Assembly (NCBI GenBank): GCA_018806985.1 | Contig: JADANN010000108.1 | Span: 2,108,001 to 2,172,000, forward strand | Direction: 5' to 3' | Length of the DNA: 64,000 bases | DNA from: Angiostrongylus vasorum | Taxonomy: Eukaryota; Nematoda; Chromadorea; Rhabditida; Metastrongylidae | Shown here: positions 50,301 to 60,332 of the stretch, piece by piece | Layout of the letters: each line of letters starts with the position of its first letter | Position numbering within the stretch: the first letter of the stretch is position 1 | Notes under the pieces: model-generated | Databases searched by the model: none | Told to the model about the DNA's origin: nothing | The model's input: the letters and a program-made list of their open reading frames with translations, nothing else | Translations under genes and position numbers: made by a program

Positions 50301-51975
50301 TCGTCGACCTGGAAGATTGTACTTTTTTTGACCGAGTTATTTATTCAATCCTTTTTTTTGCGAGGGACGTGTAGCGCACTGGTTGGAGGCATCTTGCAAT
50401 ACATACGGGATCGATCCCCACTCCCGTGGCCTACTAAGCCTTCCATCCTTCCGTGGTCGGCAAATTGGTACCAGACTCGTCTGGGAGGATAGCAGCACTG
50501 GCCCGATGCATCGTCTAGGCCACCGCAAGTCATCGTAAAGGCTAGATATGCATTCAGTCACCTCTAACTATACTTAGTGAAGTCGGATGCATGGCGTACC
50601 CCTTAGGGATAGATCAACGCCGAGAGCTTTATCTTTTATTTTTCCCATTCACAAGTAACCTATTGTAACATAGGGCCGTGAGTTATTCTGTCACGTCATT
50701 TATTGCTATTAGGTCATATAAAAAGTGATGACAGATCTCTTCGTGTATGCGGAAATACTACTTTGTCTACAGCTGTGATATCCGTGTGTTTAAGAATACA
50801 CCCGTGTTCAGCGTTCCAATGAAATTACAAGTGCATTGATGTTGTTGTGCATATCCATGGCTTTTGTGAACACACGTAACCTTTTTGAGTGCCATAAGTT
50901 TTTTGATTTACCTTTTTTCTGTATGGTATGTTCTAGAAAAAGACATCATCTGCAGCCTGGCTTTTTGGCTTCGTAATGTACCATTGTTGTAGGACAGTGG
51001 GATCGTCGTGATGTCAAAAAGGGACAGAAGAACACTATTGTTACGTCATACAACCGAAATTTCACTGGTAGAAACGACGCTAATCCAGCTACGCATGGAT
51101 TTCTTACGTCACCAGACATCGTAACTGCTCTGGCTATTGCCGGAACACTTGACTTCGACCCGCGGAAAGACCCAATTTCAGCTTCCGATGGTTCCAAATT
51201 CCTTCTGAGCCCTCCAACAGGAGTAGATCTACCAAAGAACGGATACGATCCTGGACAGGATTTATTCCAACCGTCATCTAATTCTGGAGAAGTTGAAGTC
51301 AATCCAAAATCTGAGCGTTTGCAACTCCTTCAACCTTTTAATAAGTGGGATGGCAAAGATTTGGAAGATATGGTTATTCTCATTAAAGTAAAGGGAAAGT
51401 GCACAACGGATCACATTTCTGCTGCTGGTCCTTGGCTTAAATATCGAGGTCATCTTGATAATATATCAAACAACCTGTTTCTGACAGCTGTCAATGCTGA
51501 AAATGGAGAAATGAACAAGGTCCGCAATCATCTTACAGACGCATTCGGAACTGTTCCTGAAACTGCACGGTACTACAAGGCAAAGGGAGTTAGCTGGGTA
51601 GCGATCGGTGACGAAAACTATGGTGAAGGGTCAAGTCGTGAACACGCCGCTCTCGAACCCCGACATCTCGGAGGACGAGCAATCATCACGAAGTCGTTTG
51701 CTAGGATTCATGAAACGAACCTAAAAAAACAAGGAATGCTCCCCCTGACTTTCGCTGATCCTGCTGATTATGACAAAATCGACTCCAGTGATAAAATTTC
51801 TATCATAGGATTGAAAGATTTTGCTCCAGGAAAGCAGCTTCAAGCAGTCATTAAAAAGGGTGATGGTTCTAAAGTCGAAATTTATTTCAATCACTCGTTT
51901 AACGAGCAACAGATCGAATGGTTCAGAGCAGGATCTGGTTTAAACAGGATGAAAGAAAAGTTCGCCTCAACGTAG
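47341..51975 (+). CDS. aco-2: mitochondrial aconitate hydratase
   Basis: Catalyses citrate to isocitrate through cis-aconitate in the TCA cycle, in the mitochondrial matrix. Exons: 47341-47501, 48269-48446, 48568-48648, 48786-48948, 49053-49381, 49465-49746, 49933-50083, 50993-51975; all phases join to 775 residues, the family length. The N-terminus ([20 protein letters not shown]) is a basic, Ser/Arg-rich targeting leader. The three Fe-S cluster cysteines are present in [12 protein letters not shown] (exon 6) and ANACGPCIG (exon 7). Substrate-site segments [37 protein letters not shown] and [14 protein letters not shown] are intact, except that the usual DSHT is DSHM. An AG sits directly before the ATG. 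Introns 1 and 7 carry a foldback, an H-repeat and a SINE-A. Confidence 0.97.
47560..47835. mobile_element. foldback element in aco-2 intron 1
   Basis: The left end (TTCGAATAACGTTTCGACG, TCTTCGTCTTCTGCAGA) and right end (TCTGAAGAAGGCGAAGACAT, CGAAGCGTTAGCCGA) are reverse complements over about 45 bp. A second inner pair (CAGTCGTTCGTCG / CGATGACGAACGACT) continues the fold. It is related to segments at 25235 and 43590. Confidence 0.65.
47911..48219 (-). repeat. H-repeat copy, internal deletion
   Basis: Reverse copy in aco-2 intron 1. The block between CCACCAT and GTCAGCTTGGGAG lacks the central TACCAGGA palindrome. Confidence 0.75.
50203..50640 (+). mobile_element. SINE-A copy with shared upstream extension, in aco-2 intron 7
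   Basis: 50365-50638 is SINE-A (head GACGTGTAGCGCACTGG, B-box region GGGATCGATCCCC, tail GAGCTTTATCTTTTA). 50203-50364 is the extension that matches 22570-22735 in reverse. The copy is in the sense orientation of aco-2. Confidence 0.8.
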
Positions 51976-52948
51976 TGATCTTCCTCGTCATTCCATCACC
52001 ACTGTTCCACAATCCCACTGTACTTTTTTCCCATATAGAGGCAGTGCATAATATCTTGCAAGGTTCTTTAATTGCTGATAGCACCTACAGGTCAATAACA
52101 CGGCCAAGAAAAAGGTGAAAAGGACTTGCAAAGCGTGGTGGTAAGCGCGTTAGCCTCAGGAAAGAGTAGTAGCGCGTTCGGTTCCAATGGCAGACACCAG
52201 CGGTGCGGAGTTTTATAGAAACATTTCAGCAGATCAAAGTTCTTTAATTCTGTATAATATTAAGTAAGGATTCCTAGGCTATGTGTCTCGCCTAAAGTAT
52301 GTTATAAAAATCATATTAAATCGTGACTAACAATAGGAAGTTGTACATTCATCAAGGTTCTCCACTTAAATCATGAATGCTTTTAGTGGCGAATATCAAA
52401 TAAATCAGAAAGTTAAATGGACTATATGGTTTTAATATGGCCGTGTGTTCTAGGTCTGATTTTAGCTAACTATTCTCTATATAGCAGTTTGTCATGGCGT
52501 GATTTCATAGGTCTGTGTATTGTGGAGATTAAATGGATAAATAAACTTATGTCGTAAAACCTACCTAAAATTGATTAGAATCATTGTTGTAGGAGTTTAT
52601 TAAACTACACATTGGAGTTACATATTTCTGAATGCAAAGAGGAACAGAGGTTACGGAGGACGTAAGGAACAGGAATTACCAAGAAGATTAGTGGGACTGG
52701 GTTTTGTTATGACCCGACATCATATGTAGCACGTCCGGATACCAGCTGCTCTTGGACTTCATTCGTTCACTTGCATCAACCACCTATGATGGTCTTCGAG
52801 ATTTTTTATATGTAGCTTTGACTGTTGCTTAAAAATTCCTTTTTCACCTTGTTGCGAATGCCGTTGGATTCTGGTCAAGTCGATTCTCCCTGGAATTTTG
52901 GAATAGTCGTTCTGGGGCCTTGCCACATGGAATGGAGAGAGTGAAATG
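51976..52948. other. aco-2 3' flank; SINE-B fragment at 52125-52245
   Basis: The SINE-B fragment shows GCGTGGTGGTAAGCGCGTTA, CACCAGCGGTGCGGAG and AAACATTTCAGCAG. AATAAA-type hexamers occur at about 52400 and 52541 but are far from the stop. Nothing else is assignable. Confidence 0.4.
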
Positions 52949-53030
52949 AACTCATCACCCTCTGAGGTGCGGATATTAGTGCTAGGACAAGTTTAGCACT
53001 AATATCCGCACCTCAGAAGGAGATGAGTTT
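52949..53030. repeat. near-perfect hairpin, 36-bp arms, 9-nt loop
   Basis: Arms 52949-52984 and 52994-53030 contain GAGGTGCGGATATTAGTGCT and AGCACTAATATCCGCACCTC as exact complements, extended outward by AACTCATC/GATGAGTT with two mismatches. The loop is GGACAAGTT. The size fits a small-RNA precursor, but it could be the remnant of a terminal-inverted-repeat element. No related copy is visible in the window. Confidence 0.6.
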
Positions 53031-53581
53031 AGTGGTACTGCACAAAGTCGAACTAGTCCTTTGCTCTCTCTTGAGCACAACAAATTGAACAAGTTTATAA
53101 CATAGTGTGTCTATGTTTCATTATACGAACTCTACTATTCTTATCTGAAATCACATTATGTAAGCAACACTCTCACCAGATGACAGATACACAAACGGTT
53201 TTATTCAATGGTATTTGTCCGATTCCTTGCCGTGTATACGAAGTGCATGATAGCATCAGTTGACTCCACTGGAAGCCTTTCAAAATGATTTTCGACGCCC
53301 TCCAACATCTAAAATATGGATCGATCACATCAAACAATCGTTTGATGACATTCAGATTACACGGATATCGTTGTTACTAGGGGGACAAGGAATAAACAGG
53401 TACAAACCGCATGTTTACTGGCGCTTGCTTTTGTAGGAATCATGAAAAATTTTCTGTATCTCCGTAGACTCGCGGCAGAGAGTGCACATAAGCCACTCTG
53501 GAAAATCATGCCTATGTTGGAGATTTCACCTCATTAATTAAGTAAAATTTCACCATGGCGTCAGAAGTCACATACATATCT
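53031..53581. other. no gene recognised
   Basis: Nothing assignable. Confidence 0.4.
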
Positions 53582-53968
53582 ACTTACTTGGGCACTTGGA
53601 TAGCCCGTCCTTACTGGTTGTGCGGAATCCAGCATTATTTCCATTTTTTCGCAGTTTTGCTGGTTTAGCCACTGTGGTTTTCTGCAGTCCCGAGGTCAGC
53701 CTGGCCAAAGTGTGCCCCATGTCGTCATCACTACAAGGAATCGCTGCCCTTGTGGACCAGAGCGAGATTTGCCACCACGCGACTAGTTTGATACCAGAAC
53801 GGTGACGCATCCTGGTAGTGGTTTACTCCTAGCTGAGCTTCTTAATGGAAACGCTGGACTCCCTCAGCTTGGGAGACCCTGCCAGGGGGGATAAATCCTC
53901 CCGCAGTACACCGCCACCCAACACCCAGGAACACCTAGCCATGATGAGTCGGCAAACCGTTGGGAGGG
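53582..53968 (-). repeat. H-repeat copy
   Basis: Full-length reverse copy from ACTTACTTGGGCACTTGG to GGCAAACCGTTGGGAGG. Its 5' end (right side) runs straight into the polypurine tract. Confidence 0.8.
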
Positions 53969-54068
53969 GGAGGGAGGGAGGGAGGAGAGGGAGTGGAGGA
54001 GGGAGGGGAGGGGAGAGGGAGTGGAGGAGGGAGGAGGGACGGGGAGGGGGGAGGGGGGAGGGGGGTGG
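53962..54068 (+). repeat. GGGA/GGGAGG polypurine tract
   Basis: About 105 bp of almost pure purine on the plus strand, with many runs of three to six G. It has G-quadruplex and triplex potential. Open frames across it (Pro/Ser- or Gly/Arg-rich) are artefacts. Confidence 0.85.
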
Positions 54069-54166
54069 CAGATACATACCACATACTTATAATTGATATT
54101 TCATAAAGTAGCAGTTGAGGTATGTTATAAATAAAGTGTTATTTAACGAAGTTGGACGTAATGTTT

Positions 54167-54781
54167 TCAGTGAGGTGCTGGCCCAAGGGAAATAATATTA
54201 ATGAATAATGCAAACAACAAATAGCGTTTAATAAAACTTTCTTCGTCATCTTCACTATCCCGTTGATCCTCTTCATCATCGCTGTCATCGACTGGGAATG
54301 TTCTTGCATTTATCGTTTCCACATCTTGCCAATCGGAAACTGCATTAAATAACGTAGCTAAATCTTCTCGCAACTTCACAAATTCAAAAATACTAAAAAA
54401 GGATTTTGAAAAAGAGCAGAAAATGTTCTAAACAGGAGGCAGCATACAGACCTTTGTCTTCAGTGCTGTCCACTTCTTCATCTGAATCCTCGTGGCCAGA
54501 AGATGCATGGTTCTCGGCAGCGATGCTGTATTTCTGAAAGATTAAGTGTTGGTGGAGGTCAGTGTATTACATACAATCTTCATTAATACTAATCATTGAG
54601 AAACCGTATTCTGACAAGCATAAACCAGTATTCGCCTACCATTTCACCCATCTCCTTCAATCTTATCATATTGAGATTCACCGGTTTCATGAAATTTTAC
54701 TTCTTCATCATTCATGAGATCATCCGACTTTCCATATTTAATTAAGTGCCAGTGGAACAGACAAATACCCATGTGAGGATC
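54167..54781 (-). CDS. unidentified acidic protein, 3' exons
   Basis: Three exon-like pieces: 54781-54682 (acceptor ctttcag; DPHMGICLFHWHLIKYGKSD), 54533-54452 (acceptor ctttcag; ENHASSGHEDSDEEVDSTED) and about 54385-54167 (LREDLATLFNAVSDWQDV, then VDDSDDEEDQRDSEDDEE and a hydrophobic end). The Asp/Glu/Ser-rich runs suggest a nuclear or chromatin-associated tail with CK2-type sites, but I recognise no domain. Phases between the pieces do not all join, so at least one border is wrong. Confidence 0.35.
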
Positions 54782-54925
54782 CTGAAAGGAAACCAGTGAA
54801 GAGCGGTATCACGCGCAAACAAGCATAGCGAGCTCATAGGAATACCTCTTTCAGAAATGACCAAAAAGAATAAGCTGTGAAACTATATACGTTAAACTTT
54901 TCTGAACAGCATTTATATAACAACT

Positions 54926-55195
54926 AGAGGGGCGCGTGTGGCGGAGTAGTCGGAGGCGCCTTGCAATACACATGGGATCGATTACCGCACCCCTCGGCCA
55001 CCAAGCCTTTTGTCCCTCTAGGTTCGGCAAAATGGTACCAGACTTTTCTGCGAGGATAGCAGCACTGGCTTGATACATCGGTATGCCACCGCGAGTCATT
55101 GTAAAGGCTAGATAGTCATTCAATCACATCCAAACGATGCTTAGAAGCCGAATGCAAGGCGCATCCCTATAGGATTGCCCAGAGCTTTATCCTTC
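54926..55195 (+). mobile_element. SINE-A copy
   Basis: Head GGGGCGCGTGTGGCGGAGTA, B-box-like GGGATCGATTACC, then the body reversed relative to most other copies, and tail AGAGCTTTATCCTT. Confidence 0.82.
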
Positions 55196-55857
55196 TATTT
55201 GTTTTTATTGCAAGACACACACATACAGACCAGCGTAAGCGTGGAGAATTCACTGCACAAAGGAATTAGCTTTTATTTGCAGGTCTTAATTTATTGAAAT
55301 GCAATGAAATAATCCTTGAACGAATTTTTTCTCTGCAAATCGTTTTTAGGTTGGCAACACTTTTAACAGTCGAGTCCCTTCTTTCGCTAAGAAAAAACCC
55401 TCCCAAAAAATAATAACTGATGATGAATTGTTCTCAAGATCGCAAACTTAATGTGATACTGGCATACTGCATATCTTTTGGTCGCACACAGAAAAGTTGT
55501 GCTAAATAAGGTATCCAGTTCAAATAAACCTGATTGTTTAGTGGGACGGTTCAATCACTGGCCAGAAACAGCTAGCTAACATAAGTCTTTCCTCACACAC
55601 CAATAGGGACTAGCTCTCACTTACCACATTCATGAATATACCTATTATAATTGCCAATAAGTTTTTATAACAAGGACAGTACCTAAGAACTGAAGCATGG
55701 ATAAATTTTCGGAATCTTGCCTTATCTTTCCAAAGGTGTATATAACTTTCCTAAGGTGTTATATTCATTGTAAATTTGCTTAACTTTCAAATCCTCAAAA
55801 AGATAAAAAAAATCCAAGTTTCCAGAATTTATAATCGAGAGTACCTCTAAATGGTCG
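55196..55857. other. no gene recognised
   Basis: Nothing assignable. Confidence 0.4.
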
Positions 55858-56156
55858 AGAGTCTCCCAAGCTGAGGAGTCCGGCGTTTCCACCAGGAAGC
55901 CTAGCTAAGAGCAAACCAATATCAGGATCGACCACCGTTTTGGTATCAAACTAGTCGCGTGGTGGCAAATCTCCCTCTGATCAACAAAAGCAGCGACTGC
56001 CTGTGGTGGTGACGACCTGGGGGCAGACTTTGGCCAGGTTGACCATGGAACTCCAGGGAACCATAGTGGCTAAACCAGAAAAACTCCGAAGAGTGATGAT
56101 TATGCTGGGGCCCGCACAACTAGTGATGACGGCCCGTTCAAGTATCAAGTAAGTAA
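55858..56156 (+). repeat. H-repeat copy, 5'-truncated
   Basis: Begins at GTCTCCCAAGCTGAGG and ends CAAGTATCAAGTAAGTA. The central palindrome is mutated (ATATCAGGA..TTTTGGTAT). Confidence 0.78.
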
Positions 56157-56532
56157 TCGAGGTTAGTGGCAAACACCAACAATACAGGGAAATCACAGCG
56201 TCATGCTGGACGAAATCCCGTCTGTTCAACTCCTTCACTCCCTAAATGTACGACTCTAGAAAACAAAAGGTGAGAGAAAAACACGACTTGAGAGCTAAAT
56301 CAATAAAGTGCAGTGTAAATTAAGAAGGTTCGATACTAGCTAAGACGTAGTTTTCCAAAGTTGAAAGAAACGTATTCCACATAATAAGAGTCATAGATGA
56401 CTAATGTCGTGCACAATGCATTAAATGTCCAAGTCTACAATAGTGCCAAACTAATCGACTAATCAGCACCGACCCTGCCGTGGGATTTCTTATTTACTCA
56501 CACACAGCTATTTGAAGAGGTATTCCTTCGAC

Positions 56533-56872
56533 CCCTCCCAACGGTTTACCGTCTCACTGTGACTGGGAGGTGTTCCTGGGTGTCGGGATGCGATATAGAA
56601 CGGGAAGTTAATTCCCCAGCATGGTCTCCCAAGCTGAGAAGGAGTCCAACGTCTTCATCTGGAAGCCCATCTACAAAGAAGTAAACCAAAAGCAGGAGTC
56701 ACCACCATCCTGGTATCAAGCTAGTCCCATTGTGGCAAATCTCGTTCTGATCCACATGGGCGGCGACTACCTGTGGTGGCGACGACCTAGAGCGAACTTT
56801 GGCCAGGGTGACCTCGGCACTTCAAGGAATTACGGCTAAACCAGCAAAACTTCGAAAAAATGGAAATTATAA
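56533..56872 (+). repeat. H-repeat copy, 3'-truncated
   Basis: Starts CCTCCCAACGGTTTACCGTC..GACTGGGAGG and stops after AAAAAATGGAAATTATAAG, lacking the GCTGGGGCCCGCACAAC end. Confidence 0.78.
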
Positions 56873-57164
56873 GTTCTCCTTCGACCATTAACCCACAGCT
56901 TTTCATTATTTTATTTGGCAAGTGTTTATGATATGTACTGTATTACTGCCAAGCGATGGTCTTCTCGAATGGATCTCGATTCTGTTACGTGATTCTGAAA
57001 AAATTATACTATCGCCCTAGGACCTAGTAATAGTAAACAGGGAGCATTCCACATTTGCTAAACTCTAATGAAAAAACTTGCTGACACAAAAGAAACAAGT
57101 AACAAACAAAAAAACAACCATATGCGACTCTAAGCGGCTGTTCTTCCTCGGTGGAAGACAGGTG

Positions 57165-57340
57165 AAAAAAGCGGCTCTGAAGAAGGCGATTCTGCCGAAA
57201 CGTCAGCTACGATTGTGTTGTATGTGTATTATTGTATGGAAGTAAACGTATGCTGTTTAACAATCTCGCGAATACTGGGAGAGAAAACGACAAATTCATA
57301 ATCCAATGCCGAGGTTAACAGAAAGTCGATCCTGGGTACT
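57165..57340 (+). mobile_element. Penelope-like terminal segment
   Basis: GCTCTGAAGAAGGCGATTCT, GCCGAAACGTCAGCTACG, AACAATCTCGCGAATACTGG and the terminal CAGAAAGTCGATCC block. It is the counterpart of 7258-7385. Confidence 0.6.
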
Positions 57341-57393
57341 ATTACAAGTAACAAAATGCTTATACGAATTGCAGCAGGAAAAAGTCAAACTAA

Positions 57394-57755
57394 GGGGGCG
57401 GGTAGCATAGCGACAGTGATGTTGGTCATTATGAACATGGTGTTAGTTCGATTCCGTTCCGAGCCAACCAATCCTCTAATCCCTCCGGGGTCGGGAAATT
57501 TGTGCCGGACTTGTCCGAGAAAAAAGCACTCTGCAATTCAACTGGAAACGCTCCAGCCGGCTATCTCAGGGCTCCAGCGAGAATCGACTCTACCAGCATT
57601 TTTTCGACACTCAAGATGAAATGAAGATCCTCAAGTAGCAGCCGATGCCACACGTAAAAGTTGGAAGATCTTCGTGGATAATGGATGCGAGGAAACGAAC
57701 CGAATGTGGGAAGTGCTGGGCCGCGCACAATAGACATGAAGACGGCCCATATCAA
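57394..57755 (+). mobile_element. SINE-C, full length
   Basis: tRNA-like head (GGGCGGGTAGCATAGCGACA; B box GTTAGTTCGATTCCG), a body with CCCTCCGGGGTCGGGAAATT and GATGAAATGAAGATCC, and a 3' end GCTGGGCCGCGCACAA..GAAGACGGCCCATATCAA that resembles the 3' end of the H-repeat. Confidence 0.65.
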
Positions 57756-58229
57756 ATAAAAATAGTGGAGAAACTATGAGGAATCCAGGGTGAGAATACT
57801 ATCCGCTTTCTACTTCAAACGAACGTATCTTAGCTTATGAAGAACGTTCCTGTTTGAAATGAGACTATTCAAATCTACAGATCCCTTGCCAGTACAATGC
57901 AAACTTCACCATCCTATCAAGATGAAATCATGGCTTATAAAATTCCCAAGTCCTAATACATCACGGTTCGCCTTTTTAGATATTCTGGAGTTCTGCCCCT
58001 AATAAAGGTTCTCAACTGCAGCCGCCAAATGCCCAAGTGGGACCCTAAGTGATTGAAATAGTTACAAAATGAATCAGCCCTCTATCGACTAGTGTTCTGA
58101 GCTTGATAGCGGTTATCTGGATTTCGCTTTCTAAAAACACAATAATGGAAAGAAGAAAAGATGAATAAAACCAAGCCATTTCCATCCATATCAAACCTCG
58201 TCATGTAAAATAGTTCAATGAAAAAGGCT
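57756..58229. other. no gene recognised
   Basis: 3' flank of the secreted-protein gene. Nothing else is assignable. Confidence 0.4.
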
Positions 58230-59545
58230 TTATTTTGGGAAGGCTCCAGCTGACTTGTCTACTCCAATAAGGAATTTTCGTGTTGCTTCTTTCGCAATAC
58301 ACTAATAATCTTAGGGAGGGAAAAGAGATATCCGGTGAGGAAACGATTAGGATGGAATTATATGTATAGTATTTCAAAAGCAATGTACACTACAACCAAA
58401 ACGATGTTGAGATATTCACAAAACTTGAACTCCGGGCCAGATCGAGACCAGGACTACACTTTCCGGGGGCTCGCGTACTACACACTGCACCACGGAGGCC
58501 CCTACTCTACGTTTCTCTCAGCTAGTTTTTTTTCTTTTACCTAACGCCGTCATCAGCAACGTATAATATATCAAACCAAAGGACAAATTTTCTACCACAC
58601 GAAGCCCTATAAGCTAAGAAATGGAAAAGACAGTGGTGTAACCATAATGTAAAGACAACAAACCTCATCCGTCACACCTAGGTCTAAGTTCTTCGCTATG
58701 GCGATCTGTTCAAGACTGACAGTGAGTCTCCTATAACATCTACGATGGCATCGCTGCCAACCACCAGCTGTTCTATCTGCTATACAACACTGTTCTGACG
58801 ACTGAAAGATAGGTCCGCTTAAAGGATAACGTTGAGATTATTGACTTCTCCATCCGAACAGATCTCGAAATCAATGGCATTTTGTTCCAAAGAAGTATAA
58901 TCCAAAGAAAAAAAAACACAAACCAACATATCGCAAGTGTGAAGGTCCACTGTTCTCGAATGATCGCTAGCTTCCGTTTCACTTCCCTAAAATGATGGGA
59001 TTTGGTTTTTGAGGTGTTATGATTGGTTGCATAGCATAAGAAAGTAGTATTCCACTGGAAATGGTAAAAGGACAGTGAAAATAAAATAAGCCGAATAGGC
59101 TTACGTAAGACATTTGAGACGAGCTATCGGTGTTGAAGGGCGAACTCTGTGCCCGAGTGTGTTCCAGCCTCGACACGTGATCGAATAGATGTCTTCTGAA
59201 CTCATTGAATTCCTCTAGGGACATTTCTGAAAAGCGCTGAAACCATAGAGTACGAGGACGAAACCATATCAAAACGCCAAAACGACGACATCACTGGAAC
59301 GAGAAGAAAAATTCACATCCAGAAATCCCGTATATCATCATACGTGAAGAAGACACTGGTCCAATATGGTCAATATCTGATGTGCAGTACTTGCAACCAA
59401 GGTCTAAACGAGACAAAAAAATTTGTGAAAAAACTTCAGCCAGGTCTTCTTTTTTCTCAATACTTGCAAACAAAGAGTGACCGACAAATAAAGCGGTCAG
59501 CAAAGATGTTATGAGAAGCAGAAGCGACGAAAAGCGAAAAAACAT
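58230..59545 (-). CDS. unrecognised secreted cysteine-containing protein, 198 aa
   Basis: Five exons whose phases all join: 59545-59344, 59226-59105, 58986-58924, 58801-58664, 58301-58230. The N-terminus (MFFRFSSLLLLITSLLTALF) is a strong signal peptide; charged helices follow (IEKKEDLAEVFSQIF; SLEEFNEFRRHLFDHVSRLE). The C-terminal half holds the cysteines: CKYC early, then CDMLSSEQCCIADRTAGGWQ, RCHRRCYRRL and DECIAKEATRKFLIGVDKSA. Acceptors are TTTCAG or TTTTAG type. AATAAA overlaps the stop (CCAAAATAAAG), as in compact nematode 3' ends. I recognise no family; the Cys-rich end resembles small secreted ligands or antimicrobial-type peptides only in a general way. It is divergent from dnc-2, 787 bp away. 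Confidence 0.6.
58390..58560 (-). mobile_element. SINE-B copy in intron of the secreted-protein gene
   Basis: On the minus strand GTAGGGGCCTCCGTGGTGC head, CGGAAAGTGTAGTCCTGG, CGGAGTTCAAGTTTTGTG and ATATCTCAACATCGTTTTGG. Confidence 0.7.
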
Positions 59546-60332
59546 TGAAACCGAGAAAAAGATTCATTGACATCAGTAATAACACCTAGTTTATGTGAGT
59601 GAACTTTCAGGATAAATTCAACGCGTTTTCGAGGGAGTTTCTCGGCTATTGCTAACCGTCTCCTCGACGACTGGAATGCTTGAAAACCTAAAGATTCGTT
59701 AGGGGCTTAGAGAAAAGACTTCACTCTACTGTTCTAAGCGTCTATACACTCTCTCTGGAGTGTCGTCTTCACTAGAGATCGAAAGAATCGGTTTCTCATA
59801 TATCCCCCGCTGGACGCCGCTCCATTCGCAAACATTAGTGGAGCACACCGCGCTCCATTCGCATTACGTGGTGAACGTTAAACCCTCCTCTTACAATTAG
59901 TTAACATGCACTAGTTGCATTCAAATTACCCATCTGTACGGCGTATATTAAGTGGTTTTTTTTCGCATATGCAAATATTTGTGTTGCACAGATGACCGTA
60001 CTTATTGTTTTCAATGCTCACTATCTTTTCGACTGTTTATCCTGCAGCTAGGAGTTTATTTGCTGTACTTTTTTACATTTATTCGATAACTTATCCAAAG
60101 GAGACGTCCCAGACGTACTCCAGAAAGAAGCAACGCTTTAAATAAAAATTTACAAGTACCTTTTTTCCAGACGAATTTCCCAGTGCTCATTGCACAAGGC
60201 GAAATATTGGGCCTAGTTGCTTATGCAGTGTTATCGGCTCGAGACTTTCCCTTTGCTCATTGTATTCCTTCAGTTGCTTCTAAAGTATTTCTTACTGCAT
60301 ATTGCTTGCAGCATCTGTTGTGCTTCAGGTTC
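59546..60332. promoter_or_regulatory. shared upstream region of the divergent secreted gene and dnc-2
   Basis: 787 bp between divergent start codons. On the dnc-2 side, acceptors at about 60170 (tttttccag) and at 60322-60328 (gtgcttcag, four bases before the ATG) suggest a spliced or trans-spliced leader. On the other side no acceptor precedes the ATG at 59545. No clear TATA box. Confidence 0.4.

Noticed and set aside
53829..54096. Proline- or glycine-rich open frames
   Set aside because: Translation of the polypurine tract and an adjacent H-repeat.
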